Made by a program: the position numbers and the translations under genes. The notes under the pieces were generated by a model. That model worked only from the letters and a program-made list of their open reading frames with translations, searched no databases and was not told the DNA's origin. From NCBI GenBank assembly GCA_025738555.1, contig JAOVFP010000005.1, positions 5,952,001 to 6,016,000 of the forward strand: a stretch of DNA of 64,000 bases, given 5' to 3'. Positions 11,066-22,375 of this stretch are shown in pieces (positions within the stretch are counted from its first letter, which is position 1; every line of letters starts with the position of its first letter). Source of the stretch: Cyathus striatus. Lineage: Eukaryota > Basidiomycota > Agaricomycetes > Agaricales > Nidulariaceae.

Positions 11066-13356
11066 ATGACCAATACAGCTGATCAAGACACTGCTAAGGC
11101 AGCAGCTACCAACACCACTGGTTCAAATACATCTTTATCTGCTCACCAACTTGCTAGTAAGCTTCTTCATAGTCTCAACAAATTTGACATGCCCTTTCGT
11201 GGCAGTAGAGAAGCTCCAAGAACATTCAAAGGAAAGTATGCAGATGTAAGACGTTTCATCAAAACATATGACAGACTCCTGGAACTGTATGATGTTACAG
11301 AAGAGTCAGATAAATGCACTATGGTTAAGGAGTATGTATCATCAGAAGTTGAACGTTTCATTGATGCATCAGACTACTCCAAGCCAGCCAAGTACAATTG
11401 GGAAAGGTTGAAGGAAGAAATATTAAATTATTATGATGCAGAAAGGGATGCTGCACAATACCGTCCCCAGAATTTAATTGATTTTGTTGTACTCAAGAGA
11501 AAGGAACCCTGTCTCAACTTAGCACACTGGAAGAAGTATTACAGGGAATATAAGTCAATGGGAGGGGAGTTACTCAGAAATGATTGCATAACAGAGGACC
11601 AATATAATGGATATTTCTGGGCTGGAATTCCTGAAGAGCTACGGAATTTATTAGAAACCAAATTAGTTGCATCAGAACCTGATCATGATGTGAGTAAGCC
11701 ATGGACCATCACACAAATAACCAAAGCTGCAGAAACTCACTTCAAATGAAGCAAGTTCACAGACATGCTTCTATTCACCAGTCATTGAAGCCCCAATTTT
11801 GATGATGATGACTCATCTGATTCTGACTCATCAGGACATTATACAGATGATTATAAGCTTGATCATTTTGATAAGAGATTGAAGGCACTTCAGAGGAATA
11901 AAGATCATAAAGATAGGAAGCTGAGAAAGGAGATAGAGATGTTGACTGCTAAGTTGGAAAAGGATCAGACCACTAAGTATCCCCTGCTTCCAACAGAGGA
12001 ACAGAGTTGTGTCACTCGCTACAAAGGAACACCTGAGGAAATAGATAGTTTGATTCATGAGTTGAACACCATGTCACTTAATGATCCTACCTATGGAGAG
12101 AAGGTGTATAAAGTTTTAAGACTTGATAAGACAGGGAATGCAGCAAAGTGTATTATGTGTGAGCCCCTTAAGGTTATCAGCAATAATGTCCAATACAATC
12201 AACCAGCACCCTGCAATTCACCAAACTCTAACAATGTATACACCAACAGATATTCTTCAAATCCTAATGCTACTTATCCCAATAACATAAATGTACCTGA
12301 TCAGCCATTTCAATCACGCCTTCCCCCAGGCCACTGTTATGGGTGTGGGGAGAATGGTCACATGATGCGTGAATGCCCTCAGCTTGCAGAATATGTGAAT
12401 AACAGAGTTATTAAGTGGGATAACTTTGGAAGGAGATATGTACTGGGAGATGGAAGTAGATTGTATCACAACTCAGACGAAATCCTGGTCCAGGCAATAA
12501 AGCGCACAACACTCCCAACTAGCAATTTTATATCAATCAATAGGGATATAGATTCATACTACACTACTCTTGAGTCAAACTACGCATATACTGATGCTGA
12601 AAGTGAAGAAGAATTAAGTTCAGAATACATGGGAAGTACAAGGTATCAACAATATGGATCCTACCTTGTTGACCCAAATTCAGATAGTGATGATGAGGAG
12701 CCTATCTATGTATTGGCAGCCCCAGAAGACTGTCCAGATGGCGAAGTTCGAAACTTAATACATGTATATCCTGCAGAGCGTTCCATGAAGTCAACTACTG
12801 GATCACGCAAACAAATATTTGATGGAGTAAACGTACCCCGGAAGCTGGATGCGAAAGAGGGGAAAGGACCTGATAGAAAGACATCAGCTAGGCCCTTCAG
12901 TAAGCAAGAAAGAATAAATGCCAAACCCAATGATCAAGTAATTCTACAACCAATTCCGCAGAATATATCATCCCTTCCCTGCCCCCAGAAAGTGAGATTT
13001 GAATCTGTCACATCAACACCAGGTCCGTCAATGCCCCAGCATCAGAAGTCCGAATCATTAAAGAGGAACCCTGAAGAGACATTGTCACGTGATTTCGAAA
13101 TGGCATCGCCAGAAGAAAGTCCAGGAGAGGGGAAGTATATTCCAGTAGATGCAAGAAAGACACAATGGAGGGATTGTTTAAAAGAGAATAGTTGGAAAGG
13201 GAAAGAACCGGAAATTAATTGAAGGCCAATCCCCATACCCCAAAAGGAGGAACCGAAAGCTACCCGAAGTCTGGGTCGACAAAGTGACCTGTCATCTCAA
13301 GCTGACCCCCAAAACGTGGTAGAATCGATCTTGAATACTGATGTTGTCCTCCCACT
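11066..13356 (+). pseudogene. gag of element A, with three in-frame TGA codons
   Basis: Gag capsid protein of a gypsy element; it coats the RNA in cytoplasmic particles. One frame runs from the ATG at 11066 to the solo-LTR insertion at 13357, interrupted only by TGA at 11747, 11786 and 13220. An N-terminal helical capsid-like region (KGKYADVRRFIKTYDRLLEL) is followed by an acidic/Lys-rich linker, an Asn/Pro-rich stretch and a CCHC zinc knuckle (CYGCGENGHMMREC, about 12334-12375). A long charged tail leads into protease. Each TGA follows a codon context that would read through with CGA, so CpG decay is the likely cause (inferred). Gag and protease appear to have been one frame before the LTR insertion. 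Confidence 0.85.
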
Positions 13357-13968
13357 TGTCATATCTGTGACAATCCCTGTACCATTGGAGTCAACTCCGG
13401 GTTTACTCCACTTTTAGTACGTTTCCTCCGGACTATGTATACTTGTTATATATCGAACTCTTCCTTACTTATGTTTACTTGTAACTGTTTACTTGTTCCT
13501 TCCCTTTAATATTACTACCTCGTTCTCCGGCCGCGGCCATTTCTCCTATGACTATAATCTAGAGGCGTACTACTAGTTTACCATGTTCTACATTTCATGG
13601 AGTTTACTTAACCCTAGGATGCCACATACCCATTGGCATTACTCCGTATGCATTCGGACAAAGTAGTTTACTATATAAACTACTCCTGTAATGTAGATAT
13701 ACTTTAGTTTCAAATCAACTACGTTTACACCCTTTCTCCTACTTGGGCCTTGAGCCAACTCCGCTGTTTTGCCACTTACTCCGCTTTGTTCTAAATACGG
13801 AACTGGAAGTCCAAGGGGCGCAACACACAAGTTGAAGCCAACGTTCCACTACTCCCGTACTCATTCACTACCTCCACGCACCCTACTAACGTGTGCGAGT
13901 TACTCCGCTTCTATTAGACTATCTACTCCGAGGTTCTTGTCCCTAGTGGAAAAGAACGGGACGTGACA
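13357..13968 (+). mobile_element. Solo LTR C nested in element A
   Basis: A 612 bp sequence starting TGTCATATCTGTG and ending GGGACGTGACA, flanked by the 5 bp target duplication CCACT (13352-13356 and 13969-13973). Removing it and one CCACT joins the gag frame to the protease frame without a shift. It shares its start with LTR D (41909) and the internal block GGGGCGCAACACACAAG / TTGAAGCC with LTRs B and D. It contains many ACTCCG motifs and has no coding capacity. Confidence 0.93.
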
Positions 13969-14556
13969 CCACTAAAAACTATATTGGGGACATCCAAGGA
14001 AGTGGCATACAATCTTCAGGAACACCTTAAGGTTAAGAACAATACTACACACCCAAGAGCAGGCAAACCATCTTTGTATGTTGACAATGAGTATCCCTAT
14101 TCAATGATCACAACATCAGATCTGAGAAGTGAAGGACTGCTTATCAAGATTAAACTATATCACGGAGATGAAGAAGTTAGAGCCGTGATTGATACCGGAT
14201 CTCAGTTGAATATTATAAATGAAAAATTAGCTAATAAACTTCTTCGCATGCCCAAGGATATTACCCAATCAATCGTTATGACTGATGCAAATGGTGGAGA
14301 AGGACAAATGAGTGGACTCATAGAAAATGTAGAATTGAAGAGTGGAGGTTTATCTACCAAAGCAAATTTATATGTCAAGCCAGGAGCACCCTTTGATGTA
14401 TTATTAGGAAGGCCATGGCAGAGAGATCACAAAGTTTCAATAGAAGAACGTGAAGAGGGAACATATATCCATATTACAGATCCCAGGCATGGAGGAAGAC
14501 AATATGAATTATGTGCCTTACAGGAAGAAGACTTTGTTAGGCTTAACAGAAGATGA
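13969..14556 (+). pseudogene. Aspartic protease region of element A
   Basis: Retropepsin-like protease that would cut the Gag-Pol polyprotein. The active-site motif reads VIDTGSQLNIINEKLA, i.e. DTG followed by Ser. The flap/strand region ends with VLLGRPWQRDHKVSIEE, typical of gypsy proteases. It continues gag in frame once the solo LTR is removed. The frame ends at 14556. The next readable sequence (TEDEFVDILK, about 14543-14575) is in another frame, which shows an indel here. Confidence 0.85.
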
Positions 14557-14958
14557 GTTTGTGGATATATTAAAGTAGAAGCAAAGGAATCAAATAAGCC
14601 ACACCCACAATTTGACCCTTCAGAAATTATTTGGGACAGTTTTTCAAGCATTAGTAACCCTATTAACTTAGATACCCTACCCAATAAATGGTCAGAAGAT
14701 TATCTGGAAAGAACAGAATCACAAATAATTAATTCTCCTAATTTTTACGAAGCTAAATCACTTGAAACAAGGCTTTCTACCCTAAAAGAACACCCTAAGA
14801 ATGATTTAAAATTTAATTTACCGGATTATCGCACCTTAATTCAACCCAGAAACAATGGGGAATCATTTAGAAGCAATAATGCGGAAATTACGAACAATAG
14901 AAACAATGGAAAGAACAATGTATGAATAAAATCAATTAATTCTTCAATTTACAACAAT
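14557..14958 (+). pseudogene. Polyprotein linker between protease and the 900-residue region
   Basis: Reads as Asn/Ser-rich coding sequence (HPQFDPSEIIWDSFSSI and similar) with a frame change and a TGA near 14923, and then flows into the next ORF. It is evidence that the polyprotein once continued, not a separate gene. Confidence 0.5.
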
Positions 14959-17667
14959 GTGGAAGCCATCAGACAATGGCTGACTAAGAATAATGGCGGA
15001 GCACAGCCAGTTTCCCACGACTGCGGAATGGACAAAGGAAGTCAAACAGTCCAGACCCCTCCAGAATATTTGAACAATAAAAATAGACCGAATTATATTG
15101 GAAAAATAATGGGTAATAACCATATGCAAAACCAGAATTCGAGACCAAGATTTGAAGACCAAGTTCTAGAATTTAGGGAAAAAGTAAGGAATAAAAGAGG
15201 CCAAAATTGCGGTGGGAAAGTCCCCCAAAATACCACACTAGCACTATCACCCAGCTCTATTATTTCAGCTAAACTGCTAAACAACCCCAAACTATCTACT
15301 CATTTTACTCAAATCACTATGCCCATCATGATACTCGACCAGGGTCTCCAAGTGTCCGAGAACAGTGCCGGTTCACCATGCTTCGGCCCCATCGATGGAG
15401 CCGTAGCTATTCGAACTCTGGCGGAACTTATCCAGGATAGCGTTGCTGCAGTTCGGGACCAAACGGCATGGGGTTTGCCGGATTTTCTCCGCCCCAGTAC
15501 GCTAACCACAGCATCTTCCATATACTTGGGCCACCGGCACGATATTCATTATAACGAAATTAGGGAGTACGTTGCCCTCAATTCGGTTTTATCTTTCCAC
15601 AACAGTGAGACTGGACTTCCCACTGAGGCAAAAGGCCACGCCTTTGTCACCTTTTATCCCGAACCTGACTACAAGTGCGAATCGTGGGAGTATCTCCTTC
15701 CCAATAAGGATGAAGCGCAATGGGAGGCCGTTTCCCACTACTACCAATGCCAAGACCCCTATGACCCTTACGACGATGCCTCTTTTCATCCTTCCCTCAT
15801 TCCCTCTCGTCTAGACCCCTTTCATGTTCCCCTGCTCCCCGACTTCCCCGACGAACATTCTCGCTCTGGCAACCCGCAACTCGACGACGCACTCGCCAAT
15901 ACTGATGGGACCTTCGACAGCTTCATCGAGCTTTTGGAGCATTTCGACCGAAATAAAGTCCTGCCTGTCTTAAACAGGATTGTGCCACGCGACGTCCAGT
16001 ATGTCACAGGAAGTGAGTTCGAGTTGCTTCAGCGGATTGGCGACTTTGTGCTGGATAAGTCAGAGAGGTGGAAAGGAGGAATTCCCTTGTCGCAGGAGCT
16101 GATGTGGAGGAAACTTCAGGATGATCGCGAGGGTAAGCATGTCACCGAGTATCTGGATGTTAACTGCGTTATATCTTGGGCATTACGCACATGGCCCAAG
16201 GAGATGCACACATTGGAGTGTCCTTTCGTTTCACCCCCGCAAGCAGGACTTCTCCACCTACAGCGGTACATTGGAGAAGATGTCTGTATGGATTCTGCCC
16301 CTTCGCCTCCCTGCTCTCCTATTTCAGAGCTCTCATATCTTTCGGATGTCGACGATATGTCTGATGTCTCTAGTTGCACGTCAGCCTCACCCTTACTTCC
16401 AGAGCACGAGAGCAACCCTTATATTGTTCTGCCACAAACCCCACCTCACTCACCAGTTATTCGAGCTCCAGAACTCCCAGAGCCTATTACTATCAAGAAA
16501 CCACTGAAGTATTTCCTATCGTATGCTGCCTCCGACATGGATATCTCGTCCAACGAAGACAACATGTCTGTCAGCAAGGGGGACTCTAATTTTGACGTAT
16601 ACAACTCTCCACTTCTTCAATTCCTGCAAATGGCTTCTGAGTTGGTTCAAGCTAACGAGGATTTTGGAGATTTTGTATTTGGCTGTGATGACAACGACGT
16701 CGCCCATGCGTTTGACGACTTTATGGTTGATGACACAGACATTAGGTCTGAGCCTATGACACCAAAACTTCCGCCTACACCCCCTCCATCCATACCACTC
16801 ATCATGCTGACAATGCCACCTTCGACTACACATGTAGTTTCACAAGAGGAACTCTCCACACCAGTACTAGCACCCTTGCCAGCTCCCACTATCCCCATCA
16901 TTCCCGTTTCTACACCCCCACCCTGGCTTCATAGTTACCCCCCTCCTGTCTGTGCATACGTGGCTGTGCCATCCACATTCACCCCTCCTCCATCCGAACT
17001 GCCTTCCCCTTGCTATACAACAGCGTATGCAGCTCGTGACCCACGAATGCTGTCTGCGAAAGTCTATTCATATGCCGACGCGCTTTCTCAAACTACGTCA
17101 AGTACTTACGACTCGCCTATCATCCCTGACTCACCTATGCCAGCTGCCCCATCCCCTCTTTTCACGACGTCTCGGCCTGCTACACCTATGACTCCAATGA
17201 TGACAGGTGACTTGTCCGCTCTGCCACTAAGCGCACACAGGACCCTGGTTGAAGCCATTGCCCGAGTTATGACAGCGCCTCTTCCAGCATTGGCAGCCGC
17301 TGCACAGGAGTGCTATTTGGGGGGAGAGTCCCCAGCTGCACCAATTCAGCCGTCATGGAACTCACATGCGTACGTTCCCCAGCCGCCACCTCAGTACACT
17401 TCGAGGCCTATATCTCCCTTCACCCCTACCTCGCCAGCATTCTCGCCAGTACACACACCAGCCACACCGTATGTCTCCAGGAAAGCGTCACCACCAGGTT
17501 TCATTCCTCCTGCTGTATTGTCGACTCTCTCAGCTCATACCACTGCCGTTCCCCCTGGACCTGTTCCTCACACACACACCCGATCTCCCACCCCTGATTC
17601 GTTGCCGGATCTCATATCAGTCTCAAATTCATCCACCGATGAATTCGCGCCAAAGCCAGCTCAATGA
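14959..17667 (+). CDS. Uncharacterised 902-codon region of the element A polyprotein
   Basis: Long open frame between protease and RT, in the same direction as pol. The N-terminal 120 residues are Asn-rich. A globular-looking segment follows (roughly residues 115-420; IMILDQGLQVSEN, SPCFGPIDGAVAIRTLAEL, SSIYLGHRHDI, EYVALNSVLSFHN, GHAFVTFYPEPDY, then a charged part with EYLDVNCVISWALRTWP). The last 450 residues are Pro/Ser/Thr-rich and disordered-looking. It begins in phase with preceding Asn-rich polyprotein sequence, so no true start codon is implied. No catalytic motif was seen. I recall similar segments between protease and RT in other agaricomycete gypsy elements, but know of no assigned function. 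Candidate roles (capsid accessory, chromatin targeting) are speculation. Confidence 0.7.
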   Translation: MEAIRQWLTKNNGGAQPVSHDCGMDKGSQTVQTPPEYLNNKNRPNYIGKIMGNNHMQNQNSRPRFEDQVLEFREKVRNKRGQNCGGKVPQNTTLALSPSSIISAKLLNNPKLSTHFTQITMPIMILDQGLQVSENSAGSPCFGPIDGAVAIRTLAELIQDSVAAVRDQTAWGLPDFLRPSTLTTASSIYLGHRHDIHYNEIREYVALNSVLSFHNSETGLPTEAKGHAFVTFYPEPDYKCESWEYLLPNKDEAQWEAVSHYYQCQDPYDPYDDASFHPSLIPSRLDPFHVPLLPDFPDEHSRSGNPQLDDALANTDGTFDSFIELLEHFDRNKVLPVLNRIVPRDVQYVTGSEFELLQRIGDFVLDKSERWKGGIPLSQELMWRKLQDDREGKHVTEYLDVNCVISWALRTWPKEMHTLECPFVSPPQAGLLHLQRYIGEDVCMDSAPSPPCSPISELSYLSDVDDMSDVSSCTSASPLLPEHESNPYIVLPQTPPHSPVIRAPELPEPITIKKPLKYFLSYAASDMDISSNEDNMSVSKGDSNFDVYNSPLLQFLQMASELVQANEDFGDFVFGCDDNDVAHAFDDFMVDDTDIRSEPMTPKLPPTPPPSIPLIMLTMPPSTTHVVSQEELSTPVLAPLPAPTIPIIPVSTPPPWLHSYPPPVCAYVAVPSTFTPPPSELPSPCYTTAYAARDPRMLSAKVYSYADALSQTTSSTYDSPIIPDSPMPAAPSPLFTTSRPATPMTPMMTGDLSALPLSAHRTLVEAIARVMTAPLPALAAAAQECYLGGESPAAPIQPSWNSHAYVPQPPPQYTSRPISPFTPTSPAFSPVHTPATPYVSRKASPPGFIPPAVLSTLSAHTTAVPPGPVPHTHTRSPTPDSLPDLISVSNSSTDEFAPKPAQ

Positions 17668-18385
17668 CCATTCCCATGCACTACCATGAAGCCATTTCCA
17701 ATACTCTTCAGTGAGCGCGAGCAAGACTTCATTGCCAAAGTGCTGGAGAGCTTCACGAAGGACTATTCCAGTGAGGCTGCCAAAGCTAGCTCCTCCAGCG
17801 CAAACCGACCCCCTACTCCTCACCCTTCGTATGCCGTTCCCATTCTCCCTCAGCATATTCAACATGGATTTCCTGCCTATTGGCCTTCTGGGAAGGCCTA
17901 TTGAGGACCTGAACCCATCTTATTGCATATTGAACTCGTTTTGTCGCATACCCGCTGATGTCGTTGTCTCAATGGCGACCATATACCCATACTCTTCTTA
18001 CATTTATTATGAATCCGCTTTCCGTTTATGTGTCGAACATATACCCCCCTTTCATTTTCTCTACATACTGTTGACAGTAGTACACCCTTTTATTGCTCTG
18101 TATTTTTATCTTGTCCTGTGCAAGTCACATCTCCATATTAGTGTTAGTTTCTTTTTGCAATCAAACTCCCTTTGTCTGTACACACTGAAGACTGAGTTAG
18201 AAGTTCTGATTGAGTGTTCTAAGATTAAACATTCAACTAAGAATAATCTTGTCATCAGCTGTAAAAGCATCCTTTCAACTTCATACAATACTAAAGGAAC
18301 CATTACATTGTTCACTTCTATTAATAATGAAAGCGCAACTTCATGAGTTGCTTCAATTAAACACGAGTCAGCGCTAATATATCAT
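17668..18385 (+). other. Spacer between the 902-codon region and pol
   Basis: Begins with a readable Pro/Ser-rich continuation (MKPFPILFSEREQDFIAKVL, stop near 17902) in another frame, then AT-rich sequence with many stops. The 211-codon frame over this region looks compositional, not genuine. Confidence 0.4.
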
Positions 18386-21300
18386 GTGACCGACTATTTC
18401 GAAAACACAAAGTTCTCCTTATCTAATACTTATTATACATACTATCTACACTATGAACATATTAAAGCTAGCTTACCCATTTATTCAAGTTCATTTATCC
18501 TAGAAGTAATCTACTTGTTGGGCATAAATCGGAAAAATATTCCGAAATTCGACCTTAATAATGCATTCGCACCTCCGCCTCACGTGACCTCAACTTTGGT
18601 GCTCGGTGTTAACATTATCAAGTTCCCTGCGGTGCCATATACTACTAAATTTAATAATAAAAGTGCAACTCAAGTTATAAACTCAAAAGACATGTGCAAT
18701 TCAGTGTATAATCAATCTATGATATCTCTAATACAGCTAATACAACAAATTAAATTAAAATACAGTCATAATCAATTAGAAACCATTATAAACACCTATA
18801 AAGAGCGGAATAACAGTCTATTAAATTACAATAACCTACATACATTACAAGTCAAGCCATTAAATAATTATTTCTATGAAATCAAACAAGCAAGGAGTGA
18901 TGATGAAGAACCTTTTGAGGTTGTTACAGAATATATACCTGAGTATGATGATGAATATATCATCTATCCACAGGATGTTATTGTAGAAGGCCAACCATTA
19001 AAAGCCTTTACTGCCTATAAGAGAGTTGATAAGAAAGTATGCCCAGTATCAACTTCCTTTCCACCAGACTGTGAGGTTACTAGGACTATACCTGAAGATC
19101 CACTATTGACCTTGCCAGTATTACCAACACATCCACCTGAATTTATACCTACAGCAAAAATAAGTTCTGATCGTATCAAAGAGCTTAATATTAATACCAA
19201 TGGATTTCTATGGCCTGAAGAAGATAAATTATTTAAACACATAATGATATTAAATGAAGAAGGAATTGCCTTTGAAGATAAAGAGCGTGGAACTTTGAAA
19301 GAATCATATTTCTCTCTTTATATAATTCCTACAGTACCACACACACCATGGGAATACAAGAATATACCAATTCCACCTGGAATACTTGAAAAAGTAATTG
19401 AAGTATTAAAATTAAAAATGGAGGCAGGAGTCTATGAACCAAGCCAATCATCATACCACTCTCACTGGTTCTGTGTTTTGAAGAAAAGTGGAAAACTGAG
19501 AATTGTACATGATTTACAGCCACTTAACCATGTTTCTATAAGAGATGCAGGGATGTTGCCTATTATAGATGACTTTATTGAAGGATTCACAGGGCGTCAA
19601 TGCTATACAGTGTTTGACTTATTTTGGGGATTTGATACTCGCAAAATTCATCCTCGTAGCAGGGATCTTACTGCATTTATGACACCATTAGGATTGCTTC
19701 AGATTACATCATTACCTACAGGCTATACCAATTCCCCATCTGAGTTCCAGAAGTGCATGGTCTTCGTACTACATGATGAAATACCTCATGTTGCCAATAT
19801 CTTTATAGATGATCTACCAATTAAAGGACCCAGCAGTCAGTATCTTGATAAGAATGGCAATCCTGAAACTCTAAAAGATAATCCTGGAATTCGACGTTTT
19901 ATCTGGGAACATGCACAGGATGTACATCGTATTATGCATCGTATTCATTGTGCTGGAGCTACCTTTGCAGCCAATAAGGCACAGATCTGTATGCCAGAAG
20001 TCTTGATCATGGGACAGACATGTAATGCTCAAGGTCACCTTCCAGATACTGGAAAGGTAAATAAAATTCTAAATTGGCCAATATTAAAGACACCTCGTGA
20101 AGTTAGACATTTCTTGGGATTATGTGGAACTGTACGGATTTGGATAGAGAACTATTCAAAGTTGGTACGCCCCTTATCAGAACTTTATCGCCTAGATAAG
20201 GAATTTATCTGGGATGATAGATGTCAGGAAGCATTTGATAAGATCAAAGAACTTGTGGTGTCTGCACCTGCATTGCACCCAATTGATTATAGATCAGATA
20301 ATCCTGTTATCTTATCTGTAGATTCTAGCTTTGAAGCCACAGGCATAATACTATCACAGATGGATGATCAAGGAAGACGTCGTCCAGCTAGATATGGATC
20401 ATTACCTATGAGTGAGCAAGAATCCCGCTACTCTCAGCCTAAACTGGAGCTGTTTGGACTGTATAGAGCTCTGTGCCACTGGAGACTATACATAATTGGA
20501 GTTAAGAATTTACATGTAGAAGTCGATGCCAAGTACATTAAGGGAATGTTAAATGAACCTGATCTGCAGCCTAATGCCGCTATTAATTGTTGGATTCAGG
20601 GCATTCTCATGTTTGACTTTAAATTAATTCATGTTCCAGCCACTAATTTCAAGGGACCAGATGCCCTTTCCCGTCGTCCTTTAGCTGAAGGAGAAACAGC
20701 AGAGGATGATGATGATTCCTGGCTAGATGATGTAGCCTTACTTATATTTATTCCCCAACGCAATCTAAAGAGTTTCTACCTTACTGTACTGGATAATCTA
20801 CCTTATTCCCCCACTGTTCTCCCATCATGTTTAGTGTCTCGCCAAACCTATGAACAAATGTTAAATCAAATTCATCATTTCTTAGAAACTTTAGATGTAC
20901 CTATTTTTGATAGCCCCCAAAAGAAGCGTCATTTCCTTGCTAAAGCCACTGAATTCTACGTCAAGGAAGGAAATCTGTTTAAGCGAAATGGACGTCAGCC
21001 ACCCTTATTAGTAATATCAGACCCTGACAAAAGACTTAGTATTCTGACACAAGCACATGAAAATCTGGGGCATCGTGGAGTACAAGCTGTCTATGAAACT
21101 CTGCGTAGAAGATTCTTCTGGCCTCACATGCGTGCAGATGTACAACATCATGTGCAGTTATGTCATCAATGTCAGATTCGTACACTGAAAAGAAAAGAAA
21201 TTCCTCTCACTGTTTCTGTTCCCACAACTATATTTAGCAAGGTTTACATTGACATTATGAGCATGCCTAAAGGAAAAGGAGGATACAAATTTATAGTTGC

Positions 21301-22204
21301 CGCGCGTGATGATCTGACTGGAACCTGTGAAGTCCGTGCCCTCCGTAACCAGACTTCGGAGCATTTAGCAAAATTTTTCCAGGAACAGATCTATCACTGA
21401 TATGGAATACCCCTCCAAGTCACTACAGACAATGGAGCTGAAGTACAGAAAGCCTTTAAGAGCCTTATGAGAAGACTGAACGTACCACAAGTGGAAATAT
21501 CACCATATAATAAACATGCAAATGGAGTTGTTGAGAGAGGTCACTTTACTTTGAGGCAAGCACTATTGAAAGCATGTGCTGGACAGGTGTCAAGATGGCC
21601 TGAGTTTCTAGATGCCACTGCATTCACTGATAGAATCACTGTGAGCCAGGTAACTGGGTATTCACCATTTCAATTGCTGCATGCAACAGAACCCATTTTA
21701 CCTTTTGACTTGGCAGAAGCTACCTTTATGGTGGAAGGATTTAGAAGAGGGATGGATACTATAGAATTATTAGCCTTACGTATTCAGCAGCTGATGAAAC
21801 ATGATAGAGATATTCAGAGAGCTGCAGATACTTTAAGGAAAGCTCGTTTTAAATCTAAAGAACAATTTGAGAAACGCTTCCAGAAGAAACTGCTTAGGGA
21901 TGATTTCAAACCTGGAGAATTAGTATTGGTGCGAAATACACACTATGAGATGCAGCTTGATTGAAAGAATTTTGCTCGCTACTGTGGACCCTATGAAGTC
22001 ATACTAAAAACATCAAAGGGATCATATCAACTTCAAGAGCTAGATGGATCAGTTATTTACTCAAAAGTCGCCGCATTCAGGGTAATACCATATATTCATT
22101 GGAATCACTGGTTTATGAAATCAAATAAATATGACCAAAGTGAAAATAAATTTGAATCAGAATCCAGTCCCAATGAAGGAGATTCAGGTTCGGATACCGA
22201 TTAA
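18386..22204 (+). pseudogene. pol of element A: reverse transcriptase, RNase H, integrase
   Basis: One frame of about 1,270 codons with only two stops (TGA at 21398-21400 and 21962-21964). Order: a leader with PEDPLLTLPVLPTHPPEF; RT with YEPSQSSYHSHWFCVLKK, the LRIVHDLQPLN motif and the catalytic box FIDDLPIKGP; RNase H starting ILSVDSSFEATG with QESRYSQPKLELFGLYRAL; and integrase with the HHCC finger (HENLGHRGV...CHQC), YIDIMSMPKGKGGY, VTTDNGAEVQKAF and HANGVVERGH, giving D-D-E. A GPY-like tail with RYCGPYEVI follows. It would copy element RNA into DNA and integrate it. The first TGA precedes YGIPLQVTTDNG and the second follows MQLD, both where the family usually has Arg. The catalytic residues are all still present. 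Confidence 0.93.
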
Positions 22205-22375
22205 ACTACCACCACCCTTGGCAAAATTACCAGAATAGTCCATGAACATTCTGAAGTTGAGACCCGCTATTCGTCTTATTTAGTAGAAGAAGGAGAATAA
22301 TAAACACATCACCACCACCTATTCTAATCAGTTGCACCTTCTCTGCTAAACATTCTATTCTCATATTCATTTGTT

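Noticed and set aside
16116..17597. Several 60-130 codon frames on both strands
   Set aside because: They are shadows of the long Pro/Ser/Thr-rich frame 14959-17667.
17711..18346. Open frame of 211 codons between the 902-codon region and pol
   Set aside because: Hydrophobic AT-rich composition without motifs. The better coding signal at its start is in another frame.
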